Below are positions 28,732-37,961 of a stretch of 64,000 bases of DNA, in pieces. Position 1 is the stretch's first letter. Every line of letters starts with the position of its first letter. Source of the DNA: Bacteroidota bacterium. GTDB taxonomy: Bacteria > Bacteroidota > Bacteroidia > Bacteroidales > JAGONC01. The notes beneath the pieces were generated by a model, which made no database searches, was not told the origin of the DNA, and saw only the letters and a list, made by a program, of their open reading frames with translations. The position numbers and the translations under genes are program-made. The stretch spans positions 1-64,000 of the forward strand of contig JAPLDP010000078.1 of NCBI GenBank assembly GCA_026391695.1, in the 5' to 3' direction.

Positions 28732-29835
28732 ATGGTTACCTTTATGCATAAAATACTAGTCATGATTAAAATTTTAAGACTCCTTATAAAAATGGTTTTG
28801 TGGATAATTATAATATGTATTCTGGCATTCGTCGCCATCCTATGTTGGTTCACCATCAGTGATTATAATCCCGGATTGGAGGAACCGGTTAAAATTACAG
28901 GTGAGGGAATATCCTATAACGACAATTATGATACATTGTCTCTGATAACATGGAATATCGGATATGCCGGTCTTGGTCAGAAAATGGACTTCTTTTATGA
29001 AGGCGGGAACCAGGTAAGGCCCTCATATGCAGATTATTCGAAATACCAGGAAGGTATTCTTAACACCCTGAAAAATATTAAATCATCCGATTTTCTTCTG
29101 CTTCAGGAGGTAGACCAGCGGGCAAAAAGAAGTTATTATACAAATCAGGTGGAGGCCATTGTTAAAGTCTTCCCTGCTTATGCCTCAATGTTTGCCATAA
29201 ATTATTATTCGAAGTTTGTGCCTGTTCCTGTTGAAAAGCCTATGGGATATGTCAGGGCTGGAATAATGACACTGAGCCATTTTACACCCTTAGGGGCATC
29301 GCGTCATAGTTTTCGATCGGATTATTCATGGCCGAAGAAACTATTCATGCTTGACAGATGTTACCTCATAGCGCGATATAAGAATTCAGATGGTCATGAA
29401 TTGGTGGTGATAAATACCCATAATTCAGCTTTTGCCGATGCTGCAATGCTTCGCGATAAAGAACTGGGAATTCTCCGGACAGTCATGGAAAAGGAATATG
29501 CCAAAGGGAATTATATGATCATTGGCGGCGATTGGAACCAAAATCCGCTTCCTTTTAATGAACACCTGATAACGTCGGACGATATAGTGAAAAAAATCGA
29601 TCCTTCCATTCCGATGAACTTCCTCCCCCCCGGGTGGCAATGGGCTTTTGACCCGTCACAACCAACAAACAGGGATGTTAACGAACCATATGTACATGGT
29701 AAGACCAAAACGACCATCATTGACTTTTTTGTCCTGTCGCCAAACATCGAACTCATCGATGTTAAAACTCTCGCTGATGGTTTTACCTTCTCCGACCATC
29801 AACCGGTTTATCTAAAAATCAGGCTGATAAAATAG
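28732..29835 (+). CDS. Membrane-anchored endonuclease/exonuclease/phosphatase family protein
   Basis: 367 aa. One N-terminal transmembrane helix (residues about 15-42) precedes the EEP domain. EEP motifs are TWNIGY, LLQEVDQRA (metal-binding Glu), INTHNSAF, GGDWNQNP (Asp/Asn) and the terminal SDHQPVYL (catalytic His). The enzyme probably cleaves phosphodiesters of lipids, inositols or nucleic acids outside the cytoplasm. An alternative start is the ATG at 28744. Its end abuts hemW convergently with no gap. Confidence 0.85.
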   Translation: MVTFMHKILVMIKILRLLIKMVLWIIIICILAFVAILCWFTISDYNPGLEEPVKITGEGISYNDNYDTLSLITWNIGYAGLGQKMDFFYEGGNQVRPSYADYSKYQEGILNTLKNIKSSDFLLLQEVDQRAKRSYYTNQVEAIVKVFPAYASMFAINYYSKFVPVPVEKPMGYVRAGIMTLSHFTPLGASRHSFRSDYSWPKKLFMLDRCYLIARYKNSDGHELVVINTHNSAFADAAMLRDKELGILRTVMEKEYAKGNYMIIGGDWNQNPLPFNEHLITSDDIVKKIDPSIPMNFLPPGWQWAFDPSQPTNRDVNEPYVHGKTKTTIIDFFVLSPNIELIDVKTLADGFTFSDHQPVYLKIRLIK

Positions 29836-30972
29836 TCATCCCTCATCGGCCATGAAAAGATCGGAAGCGATCCGGTCGGCAATGAGAATCCCCTTGCGGG
29901 TCAGAACAATCCTGCTGCCTTCCTGGAAGATCATACCGGAATTCAGATACTCTTTTGCCTCACACATGAAGTGCGTTAGATATACTTCTCCGAAATTCTC
30001 CTTGATGATATTCAGGTCACATCCCCACATCGTCCGCAGGGAAGTCATAATATATTCATCATATTTTTGAACTAGTGTAAGGATTTCGCATTCACAAGGC
30101 ACGGTTCCCAAGTCAATCGACTGAATATACTGACCAAGATGAGCGATATTCCATTGTCGGGAATGACCATTGAAAGAATGGGATGATGGGCCTAAGCCAA
30201 GATATTTTTTCCCTTGCCAGTAGCTGGTATTATGACGTGAGTACCAACCCTCCTTGCAGAAGTTGGATATCTCATAATGCTGATAGCCATGCCTATACAT
30301 AGTGTCACATAAAATATTAAAATGGCTGATGACTTGCTCTTCGGTCACCGGCAATATTTTTCCCTGCTTAATATAATGGTGTATAGCGGTTTTTGGTTCG
30401 ATGGTCAGAGCATAGGCAGAAATATGCGGTATACCATATGAGGCAGCGCGGTCAAGATTATTAATCCAATTTTCACTGATTAGAGTGGGCATGCCATAGA
30501 TCAGATCAACGCTCAGGTTGATAAATCCTGTATCCAATGCGTCATGAATGCAATCCATAGCCTGTCGGGAGTCATGTACTCGTCCCAGGTAAATCAGATC
30601 CTCCTGGTGGAAAGATTGTATACCGACACTTAACCGGTTGACCGGCGTCAGATGGAGCTCTTTCAGATACTCCCTGCTGAGTTCATCAGGATTTGCTTCC
30701 AAAGTTATCTCTGCTGATTGATTTATTCGATGTACTTTTCGTAATTCACCGATGATATTGCTTATTTCTGATGGATTTAAAAGAGAAGGTGTCCCTCCGC
30801 CAAAATAAATGCTGTGGATTTCTTCATCTTCCAGATAATCTTTTTGCAGCGTGATTTCTTTCAAAAGGGAATCAGTAAAGTTTTTCCTGTATTTCGCGGA
30901 GGCGACGGAAAAAAAGTTACAATAATAACATTTTTGTTTGCAGAAAGGGATATGTATATAAATGCCGGCCAT
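29836..30972 (-). CDS. hemW: Radical SAM family heme chaperone HemW
   Basis: 378 aa. The radical SAM cluster motif CKQKCYYC (CxxxCxxC) is near residue 10, preceded by GIYIHIPF. It is followed by SIYFGGGTPSLL, TLEANPDEL, RLSVGIQSF and the HemN C-terminal domain. HemW inserts heme into target proteins and lacks coproporphyrinogen oxidase activity; the short N-terminus fits HemW rather than HemN. Its ATG overlaps the stop of the upstream histidine kinase by one base (TAATG), so translation is likely coupled. Confidence 0.9.
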   Translation of the reverse strand: MAGIYIHIPFCKQKCYYCNFFSVASAKYRKNFTDSLLKEITLQKDYLEDEEIHSIYFGGGTPSLLNPSEISNIIGELRKVHRINQSAEITLEANPDELSREYLKELHLTPVNRLSVGIQSFHQEDLIYLGRVHDSRQAMDCIHDALDTGFINLSVDLIYGMPTLISENWINNLDRAASYGIPHISAYALTIEPKTAIHHYIKQGKILPVTEEQVISHFNILCDTMYRHGYQHYEISNFCKEGWYSRHNTSYWQGKKYLGLGPSSHSFNGHSRQWNIAHLGQYIQSIDLGTVPCECEILTLVQKYDEYIMTSLRTMWGCDLNIIKENFGEVYLTHFMCEAKEYLNSGMIFQEGSRIVLTRKGILIADRIASDLFMADEG

Positions 30973-32474
30973 TACTTCCTCAAAGCGATCCTGAATGTTG
31001 TACCTTTATCGATCACGGATTGTTTGACGTATATGCGTCCTTTGTGGTAATCTCTGATGATTCGTTGTGAAAGGGACAGCCCGAGGCCCCAGCCTCTTTT
31101 TTTACTTGTGAATCCCGGGTTGAAGACATCTTTATGGTTCGCTCGCTGGATACCTTTGCCTGTATCGGTGATATCAACATAAACGTGCTTATTATCCTCA
31201 GTTATGTCAATATTAATGGAACCTACGCCATTCATGGCATCAATGGCATTCTTGCATAGATTTTCAATAACCCATTCAAAAAGGTGAATGTTTAGTGGGG
31301 CAATGATCTCCTTTTTTGGTGTCAGGTTGACTTTATAAATGATTTTTTTTGATGTCCGGGGTTTGAGATAGTCAATAGAATCATAAATGACCTTAACAAT
31401 GTTTTCAGGTATCAGTTTAGCCGGCGAGCCTATCTTGGAGAACCTGTCGGTAATGATTTCCAGCCGCTGGATATCTTTTTCCAGTTCCAATATAATGTCA
31501 TTATCCATTTGTTTTAATCTTAGCAGCTCTATCCATGCCATCATTGAAGATAAGGGAGTACCGAGCTGATGAGCTGTTTCCTTTGACATCCCCACCCACA
31601 CCTGATTTTGTTCCGACTTGCGGGCTGTACTGAAAAGCAGATAGGCAATAAGTAAAAACACACCGATAATCCCGAATTGGACAACCGGATAAAACCGTAA
31701 TCGTGTCAACAAATAGGAATCCTTCCAGAAAATATACCGTTTTCCCTGGCCGGCAAAATCGATGACAATAGGATCATGCTGTGATGACATCTCCTCAATC
31801 GTTTTGCTTAAAAAGGCCGGTTCTTTCATCTTTTGCGGGTCAAGGTTACCATATTCAAGAACTTTTTTTCTCGTGCTGTCGGTAATGATAACCGGCACGG
31901 ATACGGAATTCAGCACAACTTCTGAAATGAACGACTGAACAAGGTCATCAAGATAAGCCCTTATCTCTGTATATGTCCGTGAATCTTTATAATAGAGGTA
32001 GGAAATATTGCCAAAAACGTCCACTGTAACAGGTTCATAAATAGAAAACTCTTTTTGTAATTCACCCTCTAATTTTTTAATCAGGGATGTATCAAAGTCT
32101 ATATTTTTCACACCGATGATATTTCCCTCTGCATCGGTTTGAATGACCGGAATGGTGGTGTTCCCCGAGATGATCTCGGAATAGAAGGTCAGCTCTTCAG
32201 AGTTTTCGGCAAGGACCAGCCGTTGTGTGGCTTCGGCCAATAGCTCGACACGCTTGCGTTCCTCATCTTCAATAGATTTGAAGAATTCCTGTGTGTAAGT
32301 GACCAGATCGGCTCTGCGCTGGACAGCATCAGCCCATATACTGATATTCTGACGTTCTTTCTCGGCAATTTTCCTGACCATAATGTTGGAATACCACAAT
32401 GATCCGGTGACAATCAGAACAGCGATAATAAACAGGAGTATTTTCCAACGCTTTTTTTGCTTATAAATGCTCAA
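30972..32474 (-). CDS. Sensor histidine kinase
   Basis: 500 aa. Two transmembrane helices (about 12-30 and 265-283) bracket a periplasmic sensor region of about 230 residues with coiled-coil parts. The cytoplasmic part has an H-box (KETAHQLGTPLSS) and N-box (ENLCKNAIDAM), then G-boxes (DTGKGI, GWGLGLSLSQRI). No response regulator gene is adjacent, so it is an orphan. Co-transcription and one-base overlap with hemW are the only clue to its role, perhaps sensing redox or heme state. Confidence 0.9.
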   Translation of the reverse strand: MSIYKQKKRWKILLFIIAVLIVTGSLWYSNIMVRKIAEKERQNISIWADAVQRRADLVTYTQEFFKSIEDEERKRVELLAEATQRLVLAENSEELTFYSEIISGNTTIPVIQTDAEGNIIGVKNIDFDTSLIKKLEGELQKEFSIYEPVTVDVFGNISYLYYKDSRTYTEIRAYLDDLVQSFISEVVLNSVSVPVIITDSTRKKVLEYGNLDPQKMKEPAFLSKTIEEMSSQHDPIVIDFAGQGKRYIFWKDSYLLTRLRFYPVVQFGIIGVFLLIAYLLFSTARKSEQNQVWVGMSKETAHQLGTPLSSMMAWIELLRLKQMDNDIILELEKDIQRLEIITDRFSKIGSPAKLIPENIVKVIYDSIDYLKPRTSKKIIYKVNLTPKKEIIAPLNIHLFEWVIENLCKNAIDAMNGVGSINIDITEDNKHVYVDITDTGKGIQRANHKDVFNPGFTSKKRGWGLGLSLSQRIIRDYHKGRIYVKQSVIDKGTTFRIALRK

Positions 32475-32611
32475 TGTTTTCTTATTTTGTATTGAACGAT
32501 AAAGAAGCGATAAAAGTATAGTATCACTTCCAAAGCCAAATGACCGCTGAAAGTTAGAAAAATAATGGAGAATATCACTATTGTTGTACTTTTAAAAATC
32601 AAAAATACTAT

Positions 32612-33676
32612 ATGTCCACTTTAAATGTAAAATTAAGCAAAACAGCCGGAACTCCACCAGGAACGCTCGTTTATACAGGAGAAAGAACACAGTATGAAAC
32701 GCAACTGGAATTAATCCAATATGATGAAACCAGGCATTTCAGGATACAAAGTGATGATCCATCATTGATATTAAAGGAAATAAAACCTGGCATGATCAAC
32801 TGGATCAATGTCACCGGGTTCAGAAACCTTACGGTCATCGGGCAAATTTGTGACCATTTCGCTATCCATCCTTTGCATCAGGAGGATATTTGCAATGCGG
32901 AACACCTCCCTAAAGCAGAGGATAATGATCAATACCTTTTCTTAACATTAAAATTTCTGGAATATGATGTGGAGAATGATGTCATTGTACCAGAGCATAT
33001 CAGTATGATCCTGGGGCAGGATTATATCCTGTCGTTCCAGGAAAAACCCGGTGATTCATTTGACCAGATCAGGGACAGGATACTAAAAAGTCAGGGTAAG
33101 ATACGCAGCAAGGGGTGCGATTACCTTTTGTACAGGTTGATCGATAATATTGTGGATCATTATTATCTGGTTCTTGACACATTGGAGGAATCAATTGAAC
33201 AGCTTGAGGACAATTTGATACACAGACCCTCCAATGAGATGGCCGAGATCATCATGAGCCATAAAAAGAAGCTCATTTTTCTGAAAAAAACCATTTTCCC
33301 TTTTACAGATGAATTCAGAAGGCTGATCATTGAAGAAACGGTGCTGATCAATCCCAAGACTTATACCTATTTCGCTGATATATTAGATCACCTGAGTCAC
33401 TTCGTACAATCCATTGAAAGTTACCGGGAAACAATAAACAGCCTGATGGATCTTCATGTATCGAACAATGCAAACCGGATGAACAACATCATGATGACAC
33501 TCACCATGATCGCTACCATATTTATTCCCCTTACTTGGGTAGCCGGCATTTATGGCATGAATTTCCAGTTCATGCCGGAGCTTAACTGGAAGCTGGGCTA
33601 CCCATTTATTTTGGCTATCATGGTTGCAATTGGCATTGGAATGTATATCTACATGAAAAGAAAGAGATGGTTCTAG
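32612..33676 (+). CDS. corA: Magnesium/cobalt transporter CorA
   Basis: 354 aa. A large cytoplasmic N-terminal domain is followed by a long helix (residues about 200-290) and two C-terminal transmembrane helices. The signature GMN lies in YGMNFQFMPEL between the helices, and the C-terminal basic tail is KRKRWF. It mediates passive Mg2+ uptake as a pentamer. Monocistronic, divergent from the histidine kinase gene. Confidence 0.95.
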   Translation: MSTLNVKLSKTAGTPPGTLVYTGERTQYETQLELIQYDETRHFRIQSDDPSLILKEIKPGMINWINVTGFRNLTVIGQICDHFAIHPLHQEDICNAEHLPKAEDNDQYLFLTLKFLEYDVENDVIVPEHISMILGQDYILSFQEKPGDSFDQIRDRILKSQGKIRSKGCDYLLYRLIDNIVDHYYLVLDTLEESIEQLEDNLIHRPSNEMAEIIMSHKKKLIFLKKTIFPFTDEFRRLIIEETVLINPKTYTYFADILDHLSHFVQSIESYRETINSLMDLHVSNNANRMNNIMMTLTMIATIFIPLTWVAGIYGMNFQFMPELNWKLGYPFILAIMVAIGIGMYIYMKRKRWF

Positions 33677-33690
33677 ACAAGATTTTCCTT

Positions 33691-33698
33691 TATCTTTG
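33691..33698 (+). promoter_or_regulatory. Candidate -7 box for the prenyltransferase gene
   Basis: TATCTTTG exactly fits TAnnTTTG, 37 bases before the ATG at 33736. No TTG at -33. Confidence 0.45.
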
Positions 33699-33735
33699 TG
33701 CACTTTTTTAAAAATAAAAATCAATCTGTATACTG

Positions 33736-34683
33736 ATGAATGCACTGAATACGCCGACACTGAAAAAATGGTGGATATCCATTCGGCCTTTTGCCATGCC
33801 GGCTTCAACCATGCCGGTGATCTTCGGTACTGTGCTGGCGGCACTCTACGGCAATTATCCATTCCGGCCCGGAGTGTTTGTATTGGCCTTGCTGGGTATG
33901 GTCATCCTGCACTCCGCTGCAAACATTCTCAGCGACATAACCGACTACCGGAAGGGTCTTGATACTGTGCCGACACCTGTCAGCGGAGGTATTGTCAGGG
34001 GTATCCTTTCCCCCATGGAAGCCAAGCGGGTATCCATACTGTTGTTTGTCACTGGTACCATCATTGGCCTTATTCTAACATGGCTCAGCGGTTATTTTTT
34101 ACTGGTGATCGGCATAACAGGACTTATTATAGGAATTTTCTATACACTCGGTGATAAAATCGCCCTTAAATACCATGCATTCGGGGATTTTGCTGTATTC
34201 ATGAATTTTGGTATCCTGGGCTCTCTTGGGGCATGGTATGTGCAAAGCAGCACATTTTCATGGATACCGGCTCTCTGGGCTGTCCCTATGGCACTCCTGG
34301 TCATAGCCATTCTTCATGCCAATAACTGGCGGGATATTGCATCGGATAATCAGGGAAAGATCTTCACGGTGGCTTCGTTGCTCGGTGATAAAGGATCGTT
34401 GCGGTATTATGCTTTCCTGATTTTTGGTCCGTTTATCATCATTTATGGCTTTATTTTTATTCCCCGCCTTATCTCGCCAAACATTCCGGCCATGCCCTTG
34501 CCCTTCATTATTGTCATCTTTGCCCTGCCCCTGGCCATTATCCTGTGGCGTAAGGCCCTTAGCCGGTTTCATCCTAAAAAACCCATGGATTTTATTACCC
34601 TCGATGGTGCAACAGCCACACTCAACCTGGCCTTTGGCATACTCTGTACACTGTCATTATTTATTTATGCATTCATTAATTAA
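33736..34683 (+). CDS. UbiA family prenyltransferase, MenA-like
   Basis: 315 aa with about eight hydrophobic helices. The first Asp-rich motif is NILSDITDYRKGLDT (residues about 60-75), and the second appears as NNWRDIASDNQGK (about 195), where MenA enzymes have N-x-x-RD-x-x-x-D. Expected reaction: prenylation of 1,4-dihydroxy-2-naphthoate in menaquinone synthesis, which would supply the quinone used by the ETF oxidoreductase at 48 kb. Other UbiA substrates cannot be excluded. The CPBP gene follows by 5 bases. Confidence 0.75.
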   Translation: MNALNTPTLKKWWISIRPFAMPASTMPVIFGTVLAALYGNYPFRPGVFVLALLGMVILHSAANILSDITDYRKGLDTVPTPVSGGIVRGILSPMEAKRVSILLFVTGTIIGLILTWLSGYFLLVIGITGLIIGIFYTLGDKIALKYHAFGDFAVFMNFGILGSLGAWYVQSSTFSWIPALWAVPMALLVIAILHANNWRDIASDNQGKIFTVASLLGDKGSLRYYAFLIFGPFIIIYGFIFIPRLISPNIPAMPLPFIIVIFALPLAIILWRKALSRFHPKKPMDFITLDGATATLNLAFGILCTLSLFIYAFIN

Positions 34684-34688
34684 CAGTA

Positions 34689-35348
34689 ATGAATAAACCC
34701 ATGAATTCCTGGTCCGGTAAGGTGTATCTATTCCCGTTTACATTACTGGCCATATTCATGTTTGTACCCTTGTTCGTCATAAGGACTATCGGTGGTTTCG
34801 ATTTTTGGTGGTGGATGAGCTCAAACCTGGTCGTTTTGATCGGATTGGCTTTACTGATGGAAAGAAATTACAGGCTCATACTTTCAGAAGATATCGGAAC
34901 CGATTTTATCAGAAAACTAATTACCGGAATTCTATCGGCAGTCATTCTTTATGCGGTGTTCTTTGTCGGGGACATTTTATCGCGTCATATACTCGGTTTT
35001 GCCGGTCAGGAAATCGGCAAAATATATGCATTTAAGGGAGGGGCTGCACCGCTGAGAATTGTTGTTTTAATGGTGCTCCTGATCGGCCCTGGTGAGGAAT
35101 TACTCTGGCGGGGATTTTTGCAAAGGAACCTGTCATTAAAATTTGGGAAAATGATAGGATTTAACCTCACCATGGTGATTTATACAGGTGTGCATCTCGC
35201 CAGCGGCAACATTATGCTTGTTGTGGCTGCATTGGTTTGTGGCCTTTTTTGGGGATGGCTTTATTTGCGTTACCAGTCGATGGTAGTCAACATGATCAGT
35301 CATACCCTGTGGGACGTCGCTGTGTTCATAGTGTTCCCCTTTTATTGA
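34689..35348 (+). CDS. CPBP family intramembrane glutamic endopeptidase
   Basis: 219 aa with about six transmembrane helices. ABI/CPBP motifs are present: EELLWRGFLQ (motif 1, EExxxR), HLASGN (motif 2, His) and NMISHTLWD (motif 3, His). These proteins are intramembrane proteases or CAAX-like processing enzymes, some involved in bacteriocin self-immunity. It is probably co-transcribed with the prenyltransferase gene. Confidence 0.85.
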   Translation: MNKPMNSWSGKVYLFPFTLLAIFMFVPLFVIRTIGGFDFWWWMSSNLVVLIGLALLMERNYRLILSEDIGTDFIRKLITGILSAVILYAVFFVGDILSRHILGFAGQEIGKIYAFKGGAAPLRIVVLMVLLIGPGEELLWRGFLQRNLSLKFGKMIGFNLTMVIYTGVHLASGNIMLVVAALVCGLFWGWLYLRYQSMVVNMISHTLWDVAVFIVFPFY

Positions 35349-35394
35349 TATTATATTGAAATATGATGTTAAGGAGTGGTGTTGAGAAATAATC

Positions 35395-35402
35395 TATTTT
35401 TG
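35395..35402 (+). promoter_or_regulatory. -7 box immediately before glyS
   Basis: TATTTTTG ends 4 bases before the glyS ATG at 35407. If used, transcription would begin at or next to the start codon, giving a leaderless mRNA. No TTG sits at the right spacing. Confidence 0.35.
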
Positions 35403-35406
35403 CGAC

Positions 35407-36936
35407 ATGATAAATAACGAAGAACTTTTCAAGAAGATCATTTCCCATTCGAAGGAATATGGATTCGTGTTTCCTTCAAGCGAGATATATGATGGATTAA
35501 GTGCTGTGTATGATTATGGCCAGCATGGTGTGGAACTGAAAACGAACATTAAAAACCACTGGTGGAGGGCTATGGTGCAATACCACGAGAACATAGTCGG
35601 TATTGATGCGGCCATTTTCATGCACCCGGTGGTATGGAAAGCCTCAGGCCATGTTGATGCTTTCAGTGATCCGATGATCGACAATAAGGACTCAAAAAAG
35701 CGTTACCGTGCCGATGTGCTGGTTGAAGATTATATGGCCAGAATTGAGCAGAAGATTGAAAAGGAAGCGGAAAAAGCTGCCAGACGCTTTGGAGATGCAT
35801 TCGATCAGGAGAAATTCATGACCACTTTTCCGCGTGTGCTTGAGCTGAAATCCCAGCGCAATGCTATAGCTAAACGTCTCTATAAAGCCATGGACGGCAA
35901 TGACTTGCCTGGTATCAGGCAACTTATTGAAGAGTTGGAGATCGTTTGCCCGATTTCGGGTACTAAAAACTGGACAGAAGTACGGCAATTCAACCTGATG
36001 TTCTCCACACAGCTTGGATCACTCAGTGAAGAAGCCAGCGAGATTTACCTGCGACCTGAAACAGCCCAGGGCATCTTCGTGAATTTCCTCAATGTTCAGA
36101 AAACAGGCAGAATGAAAATACCATTTGGCATTGCCCAAACCGGCAAGGCTTTCAGAAATGAGATCGTTGCACGGCAGTTTCTCTTCCGTATGAGAGAATT
36201 TGAACAAATGGAAATGCAGTTTTTTGTCAAACCCGGTGATGAACTTGAATGGTTTGATTACTGGAAGAAAGAAAGGATGAAGTGGCACCTGTCATTAGGC
36301 ATACCTGCTACAAAATACCGTTTTCACGATCATGAGAAACTGGCACATTATGCCAATGCCGCCTCTGATATAGAATTTGAGTTCCCGATAGGTTTTAAGG
36401 AAATCGAAGGTATTCATTCCCGGACAGATTATGATCTTGGCTCACATCAAAAATTTTCAGGTAAAAAGATTCAGTATTTTGACCCTGACCTGAATACCAG
36501 TTATGTGCCGTTTGTCGTCGAAACATCCATCGGTCTTGACAGGACATTTCTGGCTGTGCTGAGTCATGCCTACCATGAAGAAAAGCTTGAAGATGGTTCT
36601 GAACGTGTTGTACTTCACATACCTCCATTTCTGGCTCCTGTCAAAGTGGCTGTCCTTCCCTTACTTAAGAAAGACGGCCTGCCCGAGAAAGCCCGTGAAA
36701 TCATGGATACATTGAAATTCGATTACATGTGCTTTTATGAGGAAAAGGATGCTATCGGCAGGCGTTACAGACGACAGGATGCCATCGGCACACCTTATTG
36801 CATTACCATTGACCATCAGACCCTCCAGGATAATACAGTCACAATCCGTGAAAGAGATAGTATGACACAGGACAGGATTCCTGTTCAAAATGTTTCGACT
36901 GTGGTCCAGAAGAGACTCAAAACCGAGTATTGCTGA
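35407..36936 (+). CDS. glyS: Glycyl-tRNA synthetase (single-chain, alpha2 type)
   Basis: 509 aa class II synthetase of the eukaryote/archaea-like type, as in Bacteroidota. Motif 1/2 region: YLRPETAQGIFVNF and GKAFRNEI...FLFRMREFEQMEMQFF (motif 2 with the class II Arg). Motif 3 is GLDRTFLAVL. The C-terminal anticodon-binding domain begins at APVKVAVLPL. It charges tRNA-Gly. Length is normal, and the gene is monocistronic. About 180 bases follow before the acyl-CoA operon. Confidence 0.96.
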   Translation: MINNEELFKKIISHSKEYGFVFPSSEIYDGLSAVYDYGQHGVELKTNIKNHWWRAMVQYHENIVGIDAAIFMHPVVWKASGHVDAFSDPMIDNKDSKKRYRADVLVEDYMARIEQKIEKEAEKAARRFGDAFDQEKFMTTFPRVLELKSQRNAIAKRLYKAMDGNDLPGIRQLIEELEIVCPISGTKNWTEVRQFNLMFSTQLGSLSEEASEIYLRPETAQGIFVNFLNVQKTGRMKIPFGIAQTGKAFRNEIVARQFLFRMREFEQMEMQFFVKPGDELEWFDYWKKERMKWHLSLGIPATKYRFHDHEKLAHYANAASDIEFEFPIGFKEIEGIHSRTDYDLGSHQKFSGKKIQYFDPDLNTSYVPFVVETSIGLDRTFLAVLSHAYHEEKLEDGSERVVLHIPPFLAPVKVAVLPLLKKDGLPEKAREIMDTLKFDYMCFYEEKDAIGRRYRRQDAIGTPYCITIDHQTLQDNTVTIRERDSMTQDRIPVQNVSTVVQKRLKTEYC

Positions 36937-37032
36937 TCTTATCTAAGAATATCCTGTAAAAGTTACTATTGACTGAAACTTTCTTAGGATCATTTACTTT
37001 ACTTTTCCTGCATAAGGTTTCCTGTAAAAATT

Positions 37033-37062
37033 TTGGCAGTGATTCAGATATTTTTATATTTG
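37033..37062 (+). promoter_or_regulatory. Promoter of the acyl-CoA (beta-oxidation) operon
   Basis: TTG (37033-37035), exactly 19 bases, TATATTTG (37055-37062): a full match to the Bacteroidota consensus, 62 bases before the crotonase ATG. Confidence 0.72.
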
Positions 37063-37124
37063 TGAGGGGATAATTCACCCTGTTTTTCGACACGAGTCTA
37101 TCTGGAATCTAAGTTAATTTGCCA

Positions 37125-37892
37125 ATGGATTACAAAAACCTGAAGGTTGACATCAAGGATGGCATAGCCATTGTCACCATCGACCGCCCGGAAGCCCTGA
37201 ATGCTTTGAATTCGAGGTTTTTCAAAGAAATGGATCATGTTGTTTTTACGGTTTCGTCAAATAAGCTTGTCAGGGTGATGATCATCACAGGTGCGGGCAA
37301 AGCTTTTGTCGCCGGTGCTGATATTGCTGAAATGGTCAATATGACCCCCGATGAAGGAGAAGGATTTTCAAGGACAGGACAAAATACATTCCGGAGGATG
37401 GAGACTATGGAGATACCAGTCATTGCTGCCATCAATGGTTATGCTCTTGGTGGGGGACTTGAACTCGCCATGGCTTGTGATTTCCGTCTTGCCAGTTCAA
37501 AAGCCAGGTTTGGTCAGCCAGAGGTAAACCTTGGCATGATACCGGGTTATGCAGGCACACAGCGCCTTCCGCGTTTGGTCGGCCTCGCCGATGCCCTTTA
37601 TCTGCTGATGACCGGTGAGATGATTGGAGCTGAAGATGCCCTGAGAATTGGCCTGATTCAAAAAGTTGTCGAACCCGATCAATTGATGGACGAAACGATT
37701 AAGATAGCACAGACCATTATCTCTAAGGGACCAAAGGCAGTGAAAAAAGTTAAATATGTAGTACGCCAGGGCATATGTTGCGAATTCGACGAAGGATGTA
37801 ATGAGGAATCGGTACTATTCGGTTCCCAGTTCAAAGATGAAGGTGAAGAAGGAATGAAAGCCTTCCTCGAAAAACGTAAACCAAACTGGTGA
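37125..37892 (+). CDS. Enoyl-CoA hydratase/isomerase (crotonase)
   Basis: 255 aa from the ATG at 37125; an in-frame TTG two codons earlier is less likely. It hydrates 2-enoyl-CoA to 3-hydroxyacyl-CoA. The oxyanion-hole segments AFVAGADIAEM and NGYALGGGLELAMACD are present. Both catalytic acids are kept: Glu113 (GGLELA) and Glu133 (GQPEVNLGMIPG). The C-terminus ends EEGMKAFLEKRKPNW, very like the partial crotonase at the right edge of the window. First gene of a run encoding hydratase, dehydrogenase and thiolase, i.e. one beta-oxidation round. Confidence 0.94.
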   Translation: MDYKNLKVDIKDGIAIVTIDRPEALNALNSRFFKEMDHVVFTVSSNKLVRVMIITGAGKAFVAGADIAEMVNMTPDEGEGFSRTGQNTFRRMETMEIPVIAAINGYALGGGLELAMACDFRLASSKARFGQPEVNLGMIPGYAGTQRLPRLVGLADALYLLMTGEMIGAEDALRIGLIQKVVEPDQLMDETIKIAQTIISKGPKAVKKVKYVVRQGICCEFDEGCNEESVLFGSQFKDEGEEGMKAFLEKRKPNW

Positions 37893-37909
37893 ATAACACC
37901 ACACTTCAA

Positions 37910-37929
37910 CACCACACTTCAGTGCGGTG
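37910..37929. repeat. Intercistronic hairpin with 4-nt loop
   Basis: caccacac-ttca-gtgcggtg: 8-bp arms with one mismatch. On the other strand the loop reads tgaa, the same loop as the hairpins at 47618 and 63900. A 12-bp copy of the left part precedes it directly (37897-37908). Confidence 0.55.
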
Positions 37930-37961
37930 AAACAAAGAATAATTAACTAAAATCATACTAT

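Noticed and set aside
37125-37892. First reading suggested the crotonase lacked one catalytic Glu (ASSKA where AGEKA is found in rat hydratase).
   Set aside because: Counting 20 residues back from the second Glu (GQPEV) gives the Glu in GGLELA, which is present. Both catalytic acids are conserved.
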